Numbered from the stretch's first letter, positions 45,100 through 57,515 are shown. The stretch: DNA of 64,000 nt from Salminus brasiliensis (GCF_030463535.1 NC_132894.1:31231625-31295624); one strand, 5' to 3'. Notes: generated by a model not told the origin, from the letters alone. Numbers and translations: made by a program.

Positions 45100-45913
45100 C
45101 TGCGTGACAAGAAAGCAGATGAGAGATGGGAGGACCTCTGTGTGAACTGCTTCATTTTCAACAGGACTCCAACTGTAGACTGCTCAGTTTAGTTTCATGC
45201 TACGAGGCTAAGGAGTGCAGTCTAAACTAGTGTGACTAAGAGCTCCATCCAAAATGGCATACACCTACTGTAAACAGGGATGTTTCTGGCTCACAATACA
45301 CTTGCCATTTCCACACTCGTGCATTAACCAGGTCATATTTGACCCAGAAAGATATACATGATTACTTCTCACATTGCTTTAAACTAAAAAACGATACAGA
45401 GTAAGCAGAAGATGAGCTAATTTATACCATAAACACCTCAAAATGAATTAAAATACATACATGGTGCTGAATTGATGGTGCTGTAGGGAGTTAACATGAA
45501 CAGTCATTATTATACTTAGCCTAATTTATGTTATCTTTGCAAAATACGAAACACGAACACGAAAACCAGACTTTGGTGACCAACCGTCCAAAGTTGAGAA
45601 GTTGTAGGGCTAACTAGCTGTGCTGTAGCCTATGTGAGAAGTTCCACTCCGCTGTACTGAGTAAGCAGATGAGTAAATGTCATAAATGTCATTAAAATCA
45701 TCTAAACATCAATGGAAATACATATGGTTTCACAAGATTTGACAAAACATAAGATAACACCAGACATTGGTGACCAAACATCCAAAGTTTAGATGTTGTG
45801 TTGGTCTAGGTGAGAAGTTCCATGCTCCTCTGAAAGTTGTGCTCAGCTAGCTGAGCAGTAATGTGCATCTCCACAGAGAATAAATGTGTTCCAGTAGAGT
45901 TGGTCCTACGTAC

Positions 45914-45972
45914 CGAAAGGAGTCCGGTACTCTCTTCTTTCGAGGCAGACAGATCTCGGCACGCTGATACAT
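45914..45972 (-). CDS. C2orf73: C2orf73-like gene, coding exon 1
   Basis: It encodes MYQRAEICLPRKKRVPDSF plus two bases of the next codon. The ATG at 45972-45970 has A at -3 (AGGAGAATG). An in-frame TAG sits 18 nt upstream, so the start is well fixed for this transcript unless an upstream exon exists. The donor is TTTCG|GTACGT at 45913-45912. The two leftover bases CG plus the T of exon 2 make an arginine codon. The segment is basic (RKKR) and has no signal peptide. A longer open frame in another phase over the same DNA is a shadow. Confidence 0.8.
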
Positions 45973-46438
45973 TCTCCTGAAATCTGTTCTCTAATGTTCT
46001 TAGACAGATGTTGACATGTTGACAGGCCCAAATCACAGATTCTGTCGACGGCTGACAGAACAAAACGCACTTGAGACCCAAAACACATAGAAAATATCCC
46101 GTATGGATACAAGCAAGCCAGGTATCGGCTCTGTTTTTATTCTGTAGAAAGTTCCATTGTTTGGAGGTTGCCAGGCAGCCAGGACTAGCTGTAATCTGAC
46201 CCTGGACAGGCCAGGGGTAATGTGCTGCGAAAAGAATGACCCGTGATCAAACGTAAACCTTCCTGAGGAAAGTGAGAAAGTGAATTTGTGTGTGATTTAT
46301 GACGAAAGGATTTAAGCTAGCCATAGCAGACAAGCTAATAGGTCTACTCGGTGCAACATGATCTACTGTAGCCGAGCCATCAGAGAATTAGCGCACCGCA
46401 TTACTACAACCTGAAGATGACGTCCGCAGAAAATGATC

Positions 46439-46530
46439 CCCCATAACATTAAAACCACCTGCCTAACATTGTGAAGGCCCAACCTTGAGCCACCAAACCA
46501 TCTCTGACCTTTCAAGGGATGGATGCCGCA
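46439..46530 (-). mobile_element. Tc1/mariner family A, end fragment
   Basis: CCATAACATTAAAACCACCTGCC and then 'CCAACCTTGAGCCACC' match the right end of family A in reverse. The copy stops after about 90 bp. Confidence 0.7.
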
Positions 46531-46589
46531 AAAGCAGCATTAACTTTTATCAGCATCAGTGAGCCACGGATCGATGGGTCATTATCCAT

Positions 46590-47130
46590 CTGTGAATAGC
46601 CATCCGATCACTTTTGCAGAATTTGACTGAATCTGAGCAGAAAGTGTATCTCTATACAAATTCTCCTATTTTTATAAGCAGTCAGATCATCAGTAAACAC
46701 TAGTGACCCAGTTCTATTGACAGCCATGTCAGCAATAACAGTACCTCCACCATGTTTGACAGATGCGCAATACTTCCGATTAAGAGCCCTTAATCTGTTA
46801 AATTAATCTTGTCTTTTCTCAGTTTGACCAGAGTGTTACCAGTAAACCCTCCGTATGTACGTTCATCTTGATTGTCTACAATGATACGCCTACCTTCCTG
46901 AGAGGTTGTGAAGGAGTTTTTACTTCACCAAGGAAAGAATTCTGCATTTATCTACTTCGGTTGTCTTCTGTGGTCTTCCAATCATTTTGCTGTAACTGAG
47001 TTCACCAGTTCATACCTTTGTTTTAAGATTGTACTGGATCGTTTATCGTTGTTGGTCAGTCCAATATGTGTACAGACCTAAATTCCAAAAAAATGTGTCA
47101 CTGTCCAAATACTTATGGACCTGATTGTAA
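46590..47130 (-). mobile_element. Degenerate Tc1-like transposon, third family
   Basis: In reverse it contains blocks typical of a Tc1-type transposase: CTCCACCATGTTTGACAGAT, GGTTGTGAAGGAGTTTTTAC, TTCACCAAGGAAAGAATTCT and AACTGAGTTCACCAGTTCAT. The right end CCAAATACTTATGGACCTGA is a Tc1-type terminus. The frame is broken throughout. Confidence 0.6.
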
Positions 47131-47134
47131 ATTA

Positions 47135-48880
47135 CTACTGTTTGCTTGAGGACGGGAGATCAACAAGACATGGAAACCTCCAAAACCCCCAATGAAAAAG
47201 CCAAAGGCTCTTCTGATCAGAACTATTTAGAAATTATTGATGAAAAAATTGCACTGATGATGATTATTTATGGGTGGTAATAATTGTAATAATGGTGGCA
47301 GATAGTTAAGAGTCCATGTAAACTTTAACACAGTCATTAGACAGATCGCAGTGGCTGGAGGGTGGGCAGCTGGTCTGGTGCGGATGGCAGGAGAGCCCGT
47401 CAGTCAGTCTGATGGGTGGGCAGCTGGTCAGTCTTCCATCAGGTCAGGCTGGATAAGTGGGCAATCCCTGGCTCGGAGAAGTACGTCAGCTGCGAATTCA
47501 ATAAGCTGTTACACAAGCAAGTTTTACGAGTCAACAATCAGTGAAGGCATTAACCTCAGTATTTAAAAAGGGAGGAAACAAGAAAGGGAGAAGGAAACAC
47601 AGGCAGTTGGGCACAGGCAGTTGTCACCTGGAACACATACTGGAAATGAATTGCGACCCCACTGAGAAGGGCTATTGGAAATTTGAAAACAAACCAATTT
47701 CCTGTGTTCTCTCGCAGCTTCCTGCCTGCTTCGCTCTGATTTGTGCTCCTGCTTATTTCCAAGTTGACACGTAATGTGATTAGAGCTTATTACAGGGATC
47801 TGAGTGGATGCAACACAGCGAAGGCTGCATTCAGCTATAAAAAGACTCAGTCGTTTAGACACGCACATTTTCACCTAATCGACAAGTTAAGGGACAGAAA
47901 GCCAGGCAGTATGAGGGGAAACACCTGGCCTAGATAAGAGGACAGTGTACTGGCTGCGTTATCTTTGTTGGGATTAGGCATAGCAGGATCACTTTAAACA
48001 TGGTAATGAGGCCTGGCGAAAGGAATGTGGGGTTCTGCAGAAGACCCACATCTCATCTGACCCCTGGTACTTTCAGTACCATCTAGGCCTTCAGAGAAAG
48101 CCTAATGATTTCTGGGAATTATGTATGGATTGGTTGGGATTCTAGGTGGGCATTGGCTCTAAGTTGGGCTTCTCAAATGGATCTTATCGTTACAGCCCAC
48201 CCCGTATGCGGTGTACAACCCCCCCTGGTCCCGTGGTTCCCAGTTGGGCTACCCATTCCCAGGCCCTACATTGATATGTTTGCTGGGTTGGTAGACAGAC
48301 AGAGAAACTTTTCCAATGTTTGGAGCTTTAGTGGTGGAACAGAAGGCTGAGCATAGCATTTTCCGAGCCACCAACACATTTAGGAACTGACTAGGATTAA
48401 AGAAGTCAACAAATCACGTTCGGATTTCCAGTGGGTGGGACCACTTTTGTCCAGAAAACATCACTCTACCCCTTCTGGAAGTCCTACAAAGATACCCACT
48501 GTGAATATGAGCAGTAGTCTAACCAGGTCGCCATCCGTTTTGGACAATCGTAGAAGCACCTTTGTTAAAACGACAATGCTAGGTAAAATATATGGTAACC
48601 TTGGTTAGAAGCTCTAGATCAAAAATGGCCAATAAATATATATCTATAGCTCTGATAGTTTGTTTTTAACCTAGGACGGTCCAAAAAAGTGCATTGCCGT
48701 TAGGTATGTGCTAACATACCTAACTAAAGGCCTAGGTGTAATGGTCATGGTTCACCACTGCCCTCCAGGATCTGTTACAGTAGAGTGAGAGACGTTTTCT
48801 GCAGCATGTCTCGTGATTGGTCAAGCATCGGTCAAACACAGTAAACTGCTCCTAATTGTTGTATTGAATACAGTGTTCTA
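47135..48880. other. Intergenic stretch between ACYP2 and C2orf73
   Basis: Nothing gene-like was recognised. A block with TTCCCAGTTGGGCTACCCAT (about 48238-48257) is the inverse of TGGGTAGCCCAACTGGGAAC at 54214, a dispersed repeat type common in fish. Confidence 0.45.
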
Positions 48881-48888
48881 AAAGGAAT

Positions 48889-49470
48889 AATGACCATGAT
48901 TTATCACTTAACCCAGATGCAGTTGATCAGTCAAGACTTGCTTAATATGCTTCTTTAGCTCAGAACAGGAGATGCTAGGCTAACTTTGCTAACAATCACT
49001 GGATTTAGACCGTCACTGATCTCAACACACCCCAAAACGTCTCTGAGCCCACTGAAACGCATCTACATCTACACCTTCAGTTGTTTGGCATACGATTTTT
49101 GAACCTCATCACATTATGTGATATCGTTCCGCACCTCGCAGTTCAGTTTGGAAGCAGCGTTATGAGGATGATAATGTAGTTCCAAGTTTAGCTTAACTTT
49201 TTAAATAAGGTCCATCTATATTTTAATACAATAAAAAAAACACGTGTATATAATTTCGATAGATTTTTGAAGCAAAACAATGAACATTTTAGGTGTGTAT
49301 TTACAGAGCTGAGATTGGTGACAGTCTGAGTCTAGTGTTTGTTAGCAATGCTAGCCTAGCATCTCCTGTTCTGAACTAAAGAAGGACACCTCAGATATCA
49401 AACATGTCTCAGCTGAACAACAGCATCTGGGGTCAGTGATAAGTCAGGTTAATTGGATTTTTACTAAAAA
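48889..49470. repeat. Foldback repeat D (inverted arms of ~150 bp)
   Basis: The left arm (48889-49030; AACAGGAGATGCTAGGCTAA) is the reverse complement of the right arm (49308-49465; TAGCCTAGCATCTCCTGTTC). The spacer is about 280 bp. A solo arm in the same sense as the right arm lies at 52985-53180. Confidence 0.75.
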
Positions 49471-50789
49471 CTATCCCTTTACCTTCATTAATTAAAGGGA
49501 TACTCCAACATTTTTTTAACCTGACCTTGATCTGTCATATCTCTAGCATATATATGGTTACCACAGAAGAGGATGCTGTATTGAGAAAAGAACAGAAGAT
49601 TTGACTTCACGCTTAAGCATCTGCCCATTGACTTGTATTAGATGTGTGTTTTGAAGGAATGGGTTTTCCGTTTTTTTGCTAAGAACAAAAGAAGGCAGTG
49701 AAATTACTGACTGTAGTAACTGACCATAGGTTACAGATGCAACACTAATAGATTATGTACCCCTTAAAAGTTTTCTTAAGTACTTTATTTAAATATATTG
49801 GAACTGAAGAGCTTTTAAACACTGGTGGATTTAATAAATCACAGAATCTGTAGAAACTATCATTTTTAAAAGGAAAAAGCTGGTGGCATATAAAAGAAAC
49901 AAGAAGGGAATGTCAAGTCCACTGGGCAGCTAATAGACTTGGTGATGACACAGTGCGTTTGAACAACAGATAAAGAGCCCGAACACAAAGAGCAAAGCAC
50001 ATTCCAGTGGGGGTCCCGGGCTTTGGTGTTTTTACATCCGGCCTCCACCACAGCCCACTGGATTCAACAAGTTTTTTTTCTTTTTTTAATAAAACTGATC
50101 TGAGAACTGCTGTTTTCACATCCAGTGGCTAAGACTGGAGTTTTAATAGCGCAGTCCGGTCCTGGATCAGTCGAATCAAGCCACTCCGACCCAGCGCCTG
50201 CCTCCAGCCCCTTCGTAAGCCTGTGATCTAATCTCGCCACTGTCAGCTAAGAGGATTGCGGCCGCCCTGCCAGCGGGCATGCAGATTTGCTGCAGCCAGG
50301 CATGCTGGGAGAAAAAAGGAGGCCCAGAGGAGATTGTCTGCGTCTGTTGCCACGGTTACAGTGGGCGCAAAGCGAGGGCGACCCTGCGGGTGGGGCTCAG
50401 GAGAGGCCGTGTGTATGTAAACAGTGTGTATATGAGATATGACACTTCTAATGGAGTTAATATGAGCTCTGCTACAAAACAGAGGTTCTCACCTGCCACC
50501 TTAAGAGTCCACAGGGCCGGGTTAGAGCCGCCATGGCAACAGAGCATGGGAAGACAGGTGGATTTTTGTGATTGGTTGATTTATTTTTTCATGAGCAACT
50601 ACTGAAGATGAGCCGTGTGTTAGGTTCTTCTATTTGAGCTGTTATTTTATTTAAACGGTGATGTTTTTATCACTGCTCAGATCATTTATCAGGTGTATTT
50701 CCTGTGAGGTTTTGTAAAAAGTTACTATAATTTTATAATAATATATATTTTTTATAATTGTTGATTACACTAATACTACCTACTACTAT

Positions 50790-51480
50790 TATTGCTGCTA
50801 GCTGCAACTACTACTACTACTACTACTACTAAGTACTACTCCTGCTTCTGCTGCTTATTACAACTACTACTAACTACCGTTGACTACTGCTACTACTACT
50901 ATTGCTTACTCCAACTACTACTAGGCCAACTATTGCTTTTAAATACTACAACTACTGCAGGTTACTACACTTACTACTAGTCCTACTACTTTTAACTACT
51001 ACTGCTGCTAATTGCTTCTACTACTGCTACTACTACCTGCTACTCCCACTGTTAACTACTACTACTGCTACTACTACTAATGTTAACTACTACACTTGCT
51101 GCTACCTACTACTACTACTATTAACTACAACTATTAACTGCAACTACTGCTGCTGCTAATTGTTTCTACTACTGCTACTGCTGCTACTGTTAACTACTAC
51201 TACTACTGTTAACTACTACTACTGCTGCTAACTGCTACTACTACTACTGTTAACTACTAGTACTGCTGCTAACTGCTACTACTTCTACTGTTAACTACTA
51301 CTACTACTGTTAACTGCTACTACTTCTACTGTTAACTACTAGTACTGCTGCTAACTGCTGCTGCTTATTGCTTTTACTAATACTGCTAATTGTTACTATT
51401 ACTGCGGCTGCTGCTGCTACTACTAATGCTAAGTGCTACTATTACTGCTGCTAATTACACCTACTTCGACTGCTAATAGT
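50790..51480 (+). repeat. Degenerate (ACT)n / (GCT)n trinucleotide field
   Basis: About 690 bp is built from ACT, GCT and AAC trinucleotides with frequent interruptions. 'TGTTAACTACTACTACTG' words recur many times, implying local amplification. Further (ATT)/(ACT)-type words continue to 51797, ending in (AAT)n at 51763-51797. Confidence 0.9.
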
Positions 51481-52072
51481 AATAGGTAAATAATAAAAAT
51501 GTGTAACTTTGTGTGTGTGTGTTGGAAATGTTCTTTTACAGGCCATATTATTATTACTACCTGTATTATTAATTTATTCAATTACTATTGTTCATAATAT
51601 TTTATATCCCCCTAGTGATAATAGTAAGTAAAACATTTGTATTAGTAGTGATAATATTATTGACTTTACTATTACTGCTGCTACTATAATAATATTACTA
51701 CTATTAGTGCTATTACTACTAACACTGCTGTTATTACTAATAATGATCATTAGTAATAACAATAATAATAATAATAATAATAACAATAATAATAAAGGAA
51801 ATGGCTAACCCACAAACACATTTCAGCAGAGATGCATCTCCTCCTCCTCCTCATATGTGCATCAGTATTAGTCACATGCTTTACTGGAAAACAATCCTCT
51901 GTACTCTGTAATCGGATAACACACAAAGGAGAAGGACACGAGCACCATTCCCATCTCTGAGCAGAGCCCCGATTGGTCCTTTCCTTAAACACTGAAAAGC
52001 ATCAGTGTTATGAGCTCTTGGAAAAACAAATGAACTGAGCAACTTTGTCCAGTTGTGCTGTCAAATAACACA

Positions 52073-52073
<1 letters not shown>

Positions 52074-52100
<27 letters not shown>
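52074..52100 (+). repeat. (GT)n microsatellite
   Basis: About 13 GT units just past the proposed ACYP2 polyadenylation signal. Confidence 0.92.
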
Positions 52101-52104
<4 letters not shown>

Positions 52105-52150
52105 AAGAACGAAACCAGACCTGCTCAGAAAGTTAAATTCAGTGTAATGA

Positions 52151-52156
52151 TTTATT
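52151..52156 (-). terminator. Possible ACYP2 polyadenylation signal AATAAA
   Basis: TTTATT on the plus strand reads AATAAA in the ACYP2 direction, about 480 nt after the stop codon. A weaker ATTAAA lies at 52398-52403. The DNA between stop and signal contains no recognised transposon, consistent with a 3'UTR. The actual cleavage site is not known. Confidence 0.35.
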
Positions 52157-52635
52157 GCAGGGTGGGAACTGGGCGCTGGTCAGATTCTAAACAAATGACT
52201 GGCTTTAGTTTGCAGGAGAAAAATACAGCCGCTGTTTTACATTGAACATTCATTTATCAAATTCTACACAAAGAATAAAAAATAAGGAGCACATTTTTGT
52301 TAGTACTGTTACATTCATTTATGCATATTGCTTACAGCAACCCCTTCAACCCCAGACTCACTGTTCAGTTATTTATCTTACGTAGTACTGTTGATTTTTT
52401 AATAATATATATAAAATGATAAGCGAGTGATGTAGTTCTGAGAGCGACGTACAGCCACTACGGTTTAAGAGGGTAAATAATGTAATAAATATTAAGAGAA
52501 AGTGCGATCACTGGTTAAGGCTTTCGCTGATGGGTTGTAAATGGTTCGTCTGGCCTTGAATGTTCAGAAGGGACATGAGGCACTGAGTCAGCAGGTGTGA
52601 TGAATTCTTTATGGCTGTTGACTGAAAGGTTAAGG

Positions 52636-52750
52636 TCAGTAGCGAGTGCCGAATCCACGAATCTCCAGCTTTGAAATGTTCCTCTCATTAGTGAACTCAG
52701 CACGGTCAATACGAGAGCTGGGACTGCCCACGTGTCGTAGCCAGTGCTTC
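52636..52750 (-). CDS. ACYP2: ACYP2 exon 4 (C-terminus and stop)
   Basis: After CTCTCTCTTTCTCTATAG the exon reads G-AAG-CAC-TGG, completing the Met codon. It encodes [19 protein letters not shown] and [18 protein letters not shown], then TGA at 52638-52636. It matches the human ACYP2 C-terminus ([25 protein letters not shown]). The final strand and aromatic C-terminal Tyr are typical of acylphosphatases. Confidence 0.94.
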
Positions 52751-52984
52751 CTATAGAGAAAGAGAGAGAGAGACATTAACTGAAGCAAAGTATATACATA
52801 TTCCTACATACACTACATGGGCAAAATTATTGGGACACTTAATAGACTCTCAATAGTCTCTTGAATAGATCTACAATTATACCGGTCACTCAATATGGCT
52901 GCCCCAACATCAACACAGCTGTGCAGATGTTCTACACCACATAGATTCATCTGCACCAAACAAATAAAGATCTGGATGTCTTGT

Positions 52985-53180
52985 GTACTCTGAGCGATGA
53001 GACTGGTGACAGTCTACGTCCAGTGTTTGTTAGCAACGTTAGCTTAGCATCTCCCGTTCTAAACTAAAGAAGCAAAACTTCAGACATCAAACTTGTTTCA
53101 TCTGACCGACTGCATCTGATGTCAGTGACCAATCATGTTCATTAGATTTCTTTTACCTAACTAGTCCTTTAACTATCACT
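52985..53180 (+). repeat. Foldback repeat D, solo arm, in ACYP2 intron 3
   Basis: GACTGGTGACAGTCTACGTC, TTTGTTAGCAACGTTAGCTT and AGCATCTCCCGTTCTAAACT match the right arm at 49308-49465. A short Tc1-type terminus (ACTACATGGGCAAAATTATTG) lies just upstream at 52809. Confidence 0.7.
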
Positions 53181-54287
53181 AATGTGCTGAGAAGGGCTCA
53201 CCAGCCATATCAGGGTCTTCTAGCAGCCATGTCTGTTGATGGCCGGGGTAAAGGAGAACTGATAAACCGCAGTCAAGTGGAAACCACCAATGCCATACCC
53301 TTATATGGCACGGTTAAGGTTGGCGTTTCTGATAAAATGGCCATTCAGTGTCAACACTAGTGTGCATGCACTGTGATGGTGTAGAGCATGCTGATAAATG
53401 AGCATTCAGGCCGCTCTGTACTGTATCCCATTTCTGAGTACAAAGCCTATAATTCTCCACATTTGTAAGAGCGGGCACACAAGGCCAACCAAACAACATC
53501 AGCTAAGTCAGTAAACGCATCACAGGAGTCGCAGAAATCAGATTACACGTGACAGCGTTTCTCTCTCTCTCCCCCACCCATTCTCTCCCTCCCTCTCTCT
53601 CTCTCAGAGTAGGCATGGGCGGGCAGAACTGCTCATGCAGTTATTCCTCAGAGGACCTCTAAATGCATTATCCTGCATGGTGGGCCAAAAGGCCAGGCTC
53701 TTATTAGCTGTGTGTGTGTCTATATGTGTGTGTGGTAAGGCCCTGTGCATGGCTGCCTCTGGTTTACTCAGCTGACGGCACTATCGGGAAGAAGGGCTGC
53801 GCTCAAACAGAAGGAGAGCAGAAAGGCTGGCTGGTCAGGAACACAAGTCATGTGGTCATTAAGCAAAAATCATGAATCAACTTCACAGGTTCTTTAATAG
53901 GAAGCTGGATTGAAAGTATAGAAACTGTAAAAATAATTAAAAAAAAACTCAAATATTAAGAAATTGGTTCTAAAATGTCAAAGGAACCTGTACAACATTC
54001 AAAATATGAAAATATGTAACTGATCTCTATTCTGGTTGGTTGTCCTGTATCCTAATAAAAAAAAAAAAAAGACAACCCAGGGTGGGGGTAGAGGGTGGAG
54101 CTTGACTGCTATAGGCTAAATAGGTGGGGATATGTAAATGTTTGGTTGTTGTGACATCACAAAACAAGCTGGTTTGGAGGCGTCCCACAAAATGGGCCCA
54201 TGTGGGGCCTGTATGGGTAGCCCAACTGGGAACCCAAAAAATCTGTCCAAGGGTTCTATGCTGGTCCCACATATGGATGCCCACCAG

Positions 54288-54804
54288 GATCAGACATAAC
54301 ATTAATACCGTCCTCCTAATATTGAGTAGACCCCCTTTTGCCACCACAACAGATCTGAGCCTTCAAGGTATAGACTCCACAGGACCTCCAAAGGCGTTGT
54401 GTGATATCTGGCACCAAGTCATTAGCAGCAGATCCTTAAAGCCCTGTAAGTTGCGAGGTAGGGCCTCCATAGGTGCCCATGACCCTGTTATCGGTACACT
54501 GGATGTCCTTTTTTGGTGCACTGGTACTGACCACTGCATAGCAGCACAAAACCCACAAGACCTGCCTGATGTTTTGGAGATGTTCTGACCCAGTCGTTTA
54601 GCCATCACAGCTTGGTTCTTGTCAAAGTGCTTGCTGCCCATTTGTCCTGCTTACAACACCTTCATCACCTTTAGGAACGACTGTTCCCTTGCTGCCCAAT
54701 ATGTACAGCCCACCCCTTGACAGATGAAGCCACTGTAGATGAAGATAATCAATGATTTTTACTTCACCTGTCAGTGGTGTTAATGTTATGGCTGATCAGC
54801 GTAT
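54288..54804 (-). mobile_element. Tc1/mariner family A, internally deleted, in ACYP2 intron 3
   Basis: Both ends survive in worn form (ACATAACATTAATACCGTCC and GTGTTAATGTTATGGCTGAT). The reversed transposase pieces CACCAAGTCATTAGCAGCAG (C-terminal) and TTGGAGATGTTCTGACCCAG (N-terminal) meet near 54465-54490. No catalytic core remains. Confidence 0.85.
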
Positions 54805-55518
54805 CTGTATATATAGCAGTGATGTATAGTATGATTCTGGCTATCCAGAACATACTGTTCTATCAGTGTACCATGGTGTAGCAGACAGCTCATATCCAGT
54901 AGGAAGTAATCAGAGAATGTGTTTAGGTACTCTGGGTGTGATGGATTAGACAGAGCTGTGGAGCGTCTAGGGTTATCTGAAAAATGCCCAAGATCTCAGG
55001 CCCAAACCTTGCAGTCAGCTTTCCATCTCAGCTCATCGTGTTACATCATTGATACTAATCACTGATCGGGCGGGGTCCACTCAGCAGAGGAAACCCAGCC
55101 CTGAGAAGAGAAAATACGAGGAGGTTCTCTTTCACGCAGGGATGGCTTATTATTACATTTGTGTCTGTTAGAAGAACGGCAGGCGGAAGCAAGTGAGCGA
55201 GATGTGAAAACAGAGAGCCAGAGGCATGGCTGGCCTAAGCGGTAGGCAGTATCACTGTAAGTTACATGGTTCACCGGTTGCCCTTCCTTGAACCACAGAA
55301 AAAAAGACCACAAGACCTGACTGAGGTTTTGGAGAAGTTCTGACCCAGTCGTCTAGCCATTACTATTTGGTTTTCGGAGTGCACTGTAGGTACTGCTTGT
55401 ACACTAGGGTTCAATAATCTGGAATACAATTAATAAGGATGTGTGATGATATCAGAATCACATGGATTTCAACAGAGTATTTGCTAAAAAACTGTCAGGA
55501 TTAGACACGTTTAGATTT

Positions 55519-55930
55519 CGCAAAAGTATTTGGACACCTGCTCATTCATTGTTTCTTCTGAAATCAAGGTATTCAAAATAGCTTATTCTACTTTTTTTGG
55601 AGTAACTGTCTCTACTATCCAGGGAAGAAGGCTTACTACTAGATTTGACTAAATTTACTAGATTAGTAAAGTCAGGATTTTAGATGATCACCACCCATCA
55701 ATGCGGGGGGGGGGCTTTGTACCCCTCTAGGCTACGCCTGGCAATAGGCAGGGGGCCAATAGGTTCATGTTTATCTTCTCCAGAGAGTCCTATTCTTTTG
55801 GCAGTACTTCTGTACAGAGTCTAGACAGAGGTGTGTGTGTGCATTTGCACATCTGTGTCAGCAGTGGGTGCAACCTGAAGTAGCTGAATGCATTAGAAGG
55901 GGTGTCCGCAAACATTTGGAGTTATAATCT
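55519..55930 (-). mobile_element. Tc1-like family B, in ACYP2 intron 3
   Basis: It runs from CGCAAAAGTATTTGGACACC to GGTGTCCGCAAACATTTGG. The internal blocks GGAGTAACTGTCTCTACTAT and AGAGAGTCCTATTCTTTTGG identify the family. Confidence 0.8.
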
Positions 55931-55934
55931 ATAC

Positions 55935-57260
55935 ACACCATGTACTGTGTAAACACCTGTTAGTATTGTGACACTGCTAGACTGGACTTGTCTACTTCGC
56001 CCACCCATGGCTGAACTTGTCTCGACCTTTGTCGTGTGTTTTCAGTCCCAACATCTGAGCTTTAAATACACGCCATAAAAGATCTTTCCACTACTTTCAC
56101 ACTGTGAACCACTCTTCCTCTTTTCCTAGTAGGCTCCCAATCATTCTCTCTCCCACACACACACACTCACACTCACCACTACGCGTTGTGCATGTGTGCA
56201 TGTGTGAGTGTGTAGGGCTCATTGTGTTCTAAAGGAAAGGAGTCTCGCCCTGGCCCTGCTGTTGAGGAAGTCTGATAACATTGAAGTGAAGTGATAGGAA
56301 GGAATTTCCTCCAGCTGAGGAGATTATCCATGAACCGCAAGGGTTAGCAGGTCGGCGAGGACTTCCTACTGGTCCTGGAGCAGTTCGGAAAGAGAGGGGT
56401 TTTGGTCGTTTGGTCATGTGTAGAAAATGTTTGGTAAGGCATAAACAATGAAGTTGAAGGCGGTCCAGCCTTGGCTTATCACTTGGGTAATAAACTACTG
56501 CTGTGGACTGTCTTGCGTGTCATGAGATGTCCTGATGATGTCCACAGCTTTGGTGAAATAAACACTGTACAGAATTGTCGCTTTCATCAAAATATAGTCC
56601 ATCAGGCAAGATATGACTGGTGTCAGAAGTGTACTTCCTCTTCAAAATTGGCTGAGCCAATTAACCCACCCACTCACTTGAACACCTTCTATCACTATCC
56701 TATCCTATCCTATCACTTGCTTACACGTGATCACTCAGGTTTGTTGACGGTGGAGCAGATAGATGCAGGCCTTTTTTAGTGTCTGTGTTCCCGTGTCTGT
56801 GTTACCTTCTGGCTCTCTCCAGCTAGCTAACAGCTCACTCACCAGCACTAAAATTAAAACCAGCAGATTTATGGTTTATGATTATATTATGCAACTAAAT
56901 TACTAGGGCGAAGGGCCTAGTACCCAGGGGCATTATGCAGGGGCAAAGTACCCGGGTGCGTTGCTCTCATCCATGCTCCCGACACCAGGAGGGCGAAGAA
57001 AAGCACATGCCTTCTCCGATACGCTTGAGGTCATTTTTAAACTGCCGCCAATGCAGCATTACTAGACAGCCAACACGCTCGAAGGAAAGCACCAGAGCCC
57101 AGGTCTGATACGTCAGTCAACAGACGCCTGTGCTGGCCAGCATCACAATGGGAGGGACGAGGGGAGAGAGCGGCATCTACCAACCCAGAGATAGCACAGA
57201 CAATTGTGCTCTTTCAGGCTCCGGCGGCTGATGTCTGGGTGGGTAGATGGCACTCACTTC
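55935..57260. other. ACYP2 intron 3, no recognised feature
   Basis: Mostly unique DNA with short CA/TG patches at 56153-56215 and a (CTATC)n patch at 56693-56712. Confidence 0.45.
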
Positions 57261-57267
57261 CCTAATA

Positions 57268-57515
57268 ACCACCAATAGAATAGACCTCTCTGGGGCAGAT
57301 AAACCTACGGGCATCACGCCTAATGGCAAGCGTGTCCTAAAGGTGTATAAAGCCCTGCAGCAATAGAGAACTCTGTTCTCTGGAATCATGGTTGGTATTC
57401 CATCCAGTACTTTTAGGATGATGGGTATGAGGTGGGTGGTGAGCTCATAAAAGCTTGTGTCACTGAATGCGATCAAATCCTCACATCAGCGCTCCTTCAA
57501 AATCTAGTAGAAAGC
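57268..57515 (+). mobile_element. Tc1-like family B, both ends missing
   Basis: It contains CCAATAGAATAGACCTCTCT, GTATAAAGCCCTGCAGCAAT, GCGATCAAATCCTCACATCA and TTCAAAATCTAGTAGAAAGC. These are the central and transposase-relic parts without either terminus. Confidence 0.75.

Larger units (their letters stand above)
43953..45972 (-). other. C2orf73: C2orf73-like gene, coding span seen in this window
   Basis: Four coding exons (45914-45972, 44877-45099, 44614-44767, 43953-44059) join with compatible phases into an uninterrupted frame of 181 codons. All splice sites are GT-AG, and the acceptors have good pyrimidine tracts. The product resembles human C2orf73, of unknown function, most clearly in three blocks: 'KFIRTNVR...NQP' (human KFINTNAR...NEP), 'WWS...YSKDSTQRRDYQ' (human WWS...YDSKSTQRSDFQ), and 'GIIPTLSP...SFIHQFDSR' (human GIVPLASP...SFIHQYDAR). 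The gene lies between ACYP2 and SPTBN1 on the same strand. Human C2orf73 continues past QGK with about 120 more residues; I could not find that exon between 38.4 and 43.9 kb. If the exon 4 donor is not used, the frame reads five more codons (VRLFV) and stops. Confidence 0.85.

Noticed and set aside
45806..46112. Two longer open frames over C2orf73 exon 1
   Set aside because: Only the short frame MYQRAEICLPRKKRVPDSF joins in phase to exon 2 through a GTACGT donor. The longer frames are shadows.
54124..54588. 154-codon plus-strand open frame
   Set aside because: It is antisense to an internally deleted Tc1/mariner copy and mixes that with a dispersed repeat.
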